A stretch of 64,000 bases of DNA from Ditylenchus dipsaci (Eukaryota > Nematoda > Chromadorea > Rhabditida > Anguinidae): the NCBI GenBank assembly GCA_004194705.1, contig SADC01001184.1, positions 496,001-560,000 on the forward strand, in the 5' to 3' direction. Positions 59,397 through 64,000 of this stretch are shown piece by piece. The notes beneath the pieces are model-generated. The model saw nothing but the letters and a program-made list of their open reading frames with translations, was not told where the DNA came from and did not search any database. Numbering within the stretch: the stretch's first letter is position 1; each line of letters begins with the position of its first letter. The position numbers and the translations under genes are program-made.

Positions 59397-59703
59397 CCGT
59401 ATTTCTTCTAATTTAGCCCCCTCTATTTGTTGACTAGAACTCAGAAGTAGTTAAAGCCATTTTTAATTTACAATTTCTAGATTTTTAGGCATCCAAAAAT
59501 TTAGCCACGGGGGCTAAATTATAGAGACCGCATCTGCCCTTCGGACGAGATTTTCAACTAAAGAAAATTCGGGATCAGGATTTTGGAAAATTAACGGGCG
59601 GGATTTCGGGACGGGATTCTCGGCCAAAATAAGGGCGGGCGGGACGGAATCCCGCCCAAGATCCCGTCCCGATGTGGTCTCTACTAAATTATAGGAAATA
59701 CGG
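59397..59703. mobile_element. TA-flanked MITE with an inserted element
   Basis: CCGTATTTCTTCTAATTTAGC and AAATTATAGGAAATACGG ends with TA on both sides. The terminal motif is that of the CCGTATTTCC family with TTTAGCCCCC replacing AAGCGCCCC. It is split by the 161-bp element at 59523. Confidence 0.82.
59523..59683. mobile_element. 161-bp element with exact 9-bp duplication
   Basis: CTAAATTAT flanks both sides (59514-59522 and 59684-59692). Ends are AGAGACCGCATC and the complement of TAGAGACCACATCGGGACGG, and the interior has GGGCGGGATTTCGGGACGGG repeats. It inserted into the MITE at 59397. Confidence 0.9.
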
Positions 59704-60248
59704 TAGAAAGCATTTCGGCAAAATTCTTTTTTGAAATTTCTTGGCGTTTGTTGTTTCTAAAGTGATTATGATTTTGAATTTTAAGGGGCTGTGCCTCCGC
59801 CCCCCCCCCTTTAAGAAAACGCGAAAAACAGATTTGCAGAATATCTACTCTAGGCTGAGATATAGGTCCTCAAAGACGAGGGTGTTCGCTTATTAGGGAG
59901 CGGCGAAAATTCAGCGCCAATTTTTTCTTTCAGTCAAAGAGACAAATTTCCAAATAATGACTGAGTAACTCACTAATAATAATGGATTAAAAAATAGGTT
60001 GTGCACTCAGCGGGATTTTAACCTGAGAGTTCAAAATATATTCGCATTATGATTTGCACCCTTCCTTTAAAGGTCCACTCTAATTATGATGCCTGATTTT
60101 ACCAATTTGAAAATGCCTGGTTGAGGGCGAAAAACCACGTTTTGTTCTGGATTTTTGCACTGTCGTGTTGCTCGTGAAATTCTGAGTCTAGCTAAACGTT
60201 TGGTCTCCCCTTGACAGTGCTAAAGACTTCAGGCAAACCGGATTCGTC

Positions 60249-60500
60249 AGGGTAGTCCAAAATATTGGACGCAACCGACTCGCTAACGCAAAATACAATC
60301 GTCAAATCTCGCCAACGCACAAACTCGCCAACAAAAAATTCGATTTAACTGCCTCCTTGGGACCGGCCATAGGGGCCGTTAAATCGAATTTTTCGTTGGC
60401 GAGTTCTTCGTTGGCTATTTTTGCCGTTGGCGAGTTCTGACGTTGGCGAGTCTTTTGCGTTGGTGAGTTTTTTGTTGACGAGTTGGTTACGTCCCCAAAA
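60249..60500. mobile_element. Fold-back with CGTTGGCGAGTTTTT tandem arms
   Basis: Opposed arrays of GTTGGCGAGTTCTT units meet at a central TAGGGGCCGTTAAATCGAAT palindrome (60340-60390). Ends are near CCAAAATATTGGACG and CGTCCCCAAAATGTGG. No confident duplication. Frames across it are repeat by-products. Confidence 0.75.
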
Positions 60501-60859
60501 TGTGGCAAATAGCTCAATTTTGCTTATCATTTTTCAATAACTAAAAATTTGGCAAAAAGACCCACGAACCGCGATACAAGACCGTCGTTTTCAATAGGGT
60601 CTACAAGGACCACGGTTTTTTTTAACGCAATGGCGTTTCCAAATTTGGAATTGGCGGAGAACACTCTGCACAGCACAGATATGATGATTTGAAAAAAATA
60701 AGTTGGACTACGTTATAATCAAAATTTTAGCACAAACTATGTCAATCACTGTTTTTCTGGCCAGATTATTTTACGTAATAATGTCATCTTTCGATATTTG
60801 AAGTGTATGACTTACAGGAGACAGCACAAACTAGTAACTTGGGAGGAACTATATCTATG

Positions 60860-63800
60860 CAAATTTTTTCATTGTGAATATTAAAATCAACAATAATCAA
60901 TGTGAGCATATTTAAGAGCAAGTACTTTTTTATATACTGCGACTACTTTGTTTATTATTATTTTTTGTATGAAACAGCTCGGTATCGGCAGAATTTATTA
61001 AATTTTTTTGCTCTAAATTAACTATGCCCTCAAAAATTCGAATTTTACCAGTAAATTTTTTAAAGTTTTTCTATCAATTTTTGTCGTTTTTTTAAATCTT
61101 ATGCACTACCTTCAGCGCCGGATGGCGTTAGGCGAATTCATCGACACATTTTTATATTCTAGATTAATATTTTTCGTCATGTGAAGAACTCCTATCCTTC
61201 AAATTTTTCTATAATCCAATCTCGGTTCTCTTGGATAATCCATGTACTAACATAACCAAGTGGTCGTCTAATTGGATCAATTTTTTTATTACGTTTTTGG
61301 GGTTTTAAAACCTGTTTTCTGGACTATCTCGGGCATGCTGAAGATGGTTTGATAATAGTGAAATAAGATTTTGTAGGGTATTTTTTGAGTATTGGGAGAT
61401 AATTGATTTTACCAAAACTCAAATAAAACGGCATTTCACCACTATCAAAACATCTTCAGCATGCCCGAGTTAGTCCAGAAAACAGGTTTTGGAACCTGAA
61501 AAAGTAATTGGGTAGTGCGAGTGAGTACTACCATTAGGATACCGCTACCTAGAAACTACATTCTACCAGCACCCAAGTACCACTACCTAAGCACTTCCAC
61601 CTGAGTACCGATACCTCGTCACTGCCTTGGTATAACCACTTAACCACCTGAATACCACTTTCTTGGTACTACCATCTCCATACAAGTGGATATCCTACAG
61701 GATACGAAACTACTCCAGAACTGGGGTTCCTCTAAGTCAAATCGCTGTTCGGCATTGTCAAATCATGTTCAGGACACGATTCTGAATAGAATTAAATGAT
61801 TTTTTGACCCTAGTAGCAAATAACCACCACCCTCTCCAACCCAACCCCCCCCCCCCCAGATTTTTCCTTTTAAAACTTAAGTAAAGACTACTCAAATATA
61901 TATCCCAGGTCTCAGAAAAAGTGCGTAAACTATTTATTAGTCACAACTTCCGTACGTTGGTCTTCCCCTGAGCACAAGGGTTAAGTCTAAACTTGTTGTT
62001 CCGAATGGGTAATTACAGCGATTTTTGAGAGGTCAGATTTGGGGGGGGGTGGTATTCGCTACTATCGCCGATTTTTTATTACTTTCAGCTAAATCCAAAG
62101 TTTGGGGTTCTGGATGTTGATACACAATTATGGGAGGTACCACGGCGTTCCGCTACCCAATCGACTACCCTCCGCTACGCATCCTTATAAAAACTAATTT
62201 ATAACTGTTAGTCAAGAAAAAAAACAATGTATACTACCACCAGGATTCGAACCTGTAACCAAATAAAATGTGTCTATGAATTCGGTGTCGCCCGCGTCAG
62301 ATCTCGAACTTCTAATGAGATATCAAACTCTGCTGAATGATTTTCAACACATAGAATTTTAAAAATATTCGAAAAAGGCTAATTTTTCAAAACTTCTTAA
62401 TCTCTATATCTTTATATCATTCCGCAGAGTTTGATATCTTATTAGAAAACCAAGATCCGAGCTACATGGTAGTGCACAAAATTTAAAAAAAATTGACAGA
62501 AAAACTTAAAAAATAAGATTTACTCGTGAAATTCAAAAGTTTGAGGGCGCAATTTAGCTACAGCAAAACATACAAAATTTTGAGCTATTTAATTTAAATT
62601 TGACCATTGTTTTATATGATTTTTATATTTGATCCATGTAATACATGTGTTAAAAAAATATGTGTGACTAACAACAATTTATCAATCCTTAATCTTTTCT
62701 GATTACGCTTGTTAAAAATAAGTTATATTGGTCACTTAAAGAGTCTTACTTGTGCGCAAAACCGAAAAAGAGAAATCAACAGTTATTTTCTCTTTGAATT
62801 TTTTTTATGCATTCCCATCAGTGCAGGGAACTAGTCCTTGGCTCGTCCTTGATATTTTACAGCCTTCGTTAGTGATAATGTCATAAGTTTCAAATTTTTT
62901 TTTTAGCTCTGTTCAAAAAACTGTCCTCTACAAAATTAGTAAAATAACATTCTTACAAAGTGCAAAAGGTCGAACAAAAAGACATCGAAAGCCTAAGAAC
63001 GAGTAAATGGACGTGTTTGGAACAAGCTGCTCGTCCTGGACTTTTGATGTGTTTATTGTTTAATTAAATGCGGTATCTGTGTCATTTTCTTATAGGTAAT
63101 TTGGCAGAGTAAAGTTTCCTCGACGGATCTATAATAAACATTTAAAATGCACAATATCCATTGGTTAAAATTATATAAAATACCAAAGATGAGGGAGGGA
63201 CTAGTTTCCTGCACTGCTTCTCATTAACCTCAAACTACTAACAAGGAAATATATTGAAGTGTACAGGGTGCGCCAAAAGTTCCCGGCCCATTTTAATTTG
63301 TACGATTTCTTGCTCGTTTTACTTTAAATTTTTTCAAAACATATACAGTTTTATTTCATTTTTTCCTCTTTCGAATAGTATATAAAGTTTTATTGGAATA
63401 TTTTGGAGAAGCCATTATTTGGCTGCTAACACATGTGAGGTCATTTTAAGATGTTGACAGACATTTTTATCACTTCAACTGATCAAAATTTTAATCGGAA
63501 GTTTCAGGCTACAGCAAAATTAGAGCACCATGCTGTAGCGCAGTTCAAGAGTTACAAAACCCACTTTACAGAGTAGCTTTTCAAAACATGGGTGTTGAGA
63601 TATGGCTTTTTGGAAAAAATCCATTTCTTAAAAAATGACTAAAATCAAAGTTTCTCCAATTTTTTTGGATTTTGGTCATTTTTAAATTAAATTAAAATTG
63701 ATTTTTTCCAAAATCCTTGTCTCAACGCCCATTTTTTGAAAAGCTACTCTGTAAAGTGGGTTTTGTAGCTCATGAACTGCGCTACAACATGGTGCCCTAA

Positions 63801-64000
63801 TGTTGCTGTAGTCTTCAATTTCCATCTGAGATTTTGACCAGTTAAAGCGATGAAAAGGCCTGTCAACATCTTAAAATAACCTCACATGTCTTGGAGCCAA
63901 ATAATGATTTGGTTATACGACACTTGCGGCCCGATACTTAAAGGTTCAGAAAAGCTATTTAAAAATAGTTGAGGGGTTATACTGGGAGGGAAAGCCATAA
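60860..64000. other. No gene recognised; two palindromes
   Basis: Inverted repeats occupy about 61304-61496 (GACTATCTCGGGCATGCTGA arms) and 63412-63910 (CTACTCTGTAAAGTGGGTTT arms, each about 200 bases). 61510-61690 carries the minisatellite phrase CCACCTGAGTACC. 61965-62075 is homologous to 15180-15295 (GTAATTACAGCGATTTTTGA). The mariner-type end CAGGGTGCGCCAAAAGTTCC starts at 63263. No coding frame is supported. Confidence 0.5.

Overview
This is a eukaryotic, almost certainly invertebrate animal, nuclear window. It is AT-rich, its genes are split by many short GT-AG introns (mostly 40-70 bases), and it holds animal-type genes: a Cys-loop ligand-gated channel, SPATA20, FCHO, CTR1 and MED10. 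I cannot name the species. Much of the window is non-autonomous DNA transposons, many nested in one another or lying in introns.

Left part (1-20 kb). A tandem array of about 160-base units (1-510) is followed by three minus-strand genes. The first is a 13-exon pentameric ligand-gated channel (1015-4811) that lacks both Cys-loop cysteines. The second is a SPATA20/YyaL-family thioredoxin-domain gene (6425-12575), carrying an apparent one-base deletion at its CHWCH motif. The third is an FCHO-type endocytic F-BAR/mu-homology gene (14444-19148), whose first coding exon I could not place. Their introns carry several transposons.

Middle (19-37 kb). This is a dense field of fold-back elements and short inverted-repeat elements around one small plus-strand gene, a CTR1 copper transporter (26509-27555), plus a PIF/Harbinger transposase fragment near 32 kb. 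Many fold-backs have arms built of short tandem repeats, with a different repeat in each family, and are flanked by direct 8-9 bp target-site duplications.

Right part (37-64 kb). Two diverged copies of an unrecognised intron-containing gene (37.6-39.2 kb and 57.2-59.3 kb) supply each other's empty insertion sites for two transposons. A frameshifted LTR-retrotransposon gag lies between them. A 12-exon gene (41284-42743) joins a TRIAP1/Mdm35 twin-CX9C domain and Mediator subunit MED10 in one uninterrupted frame. A 3.9 kb PIF/Harbinger element (52790-56671), two abutting TTAA elements (45.9-49.2 kb), a hAT-like fold-back and several MITE families fill most of the rest. The last 4 kb holds palindromes and no recognisable gene.

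The host genes have unrelated functions (ion channel, thioredoxin-domain protein, endocytosis, copper uptake, mitochondrial lipid transfer and Mediator). I see no pathway linking them. What ties the window together is the transposon biology. Splice sites and protein identities are read by eye, so exon ends may be off by a few bases.
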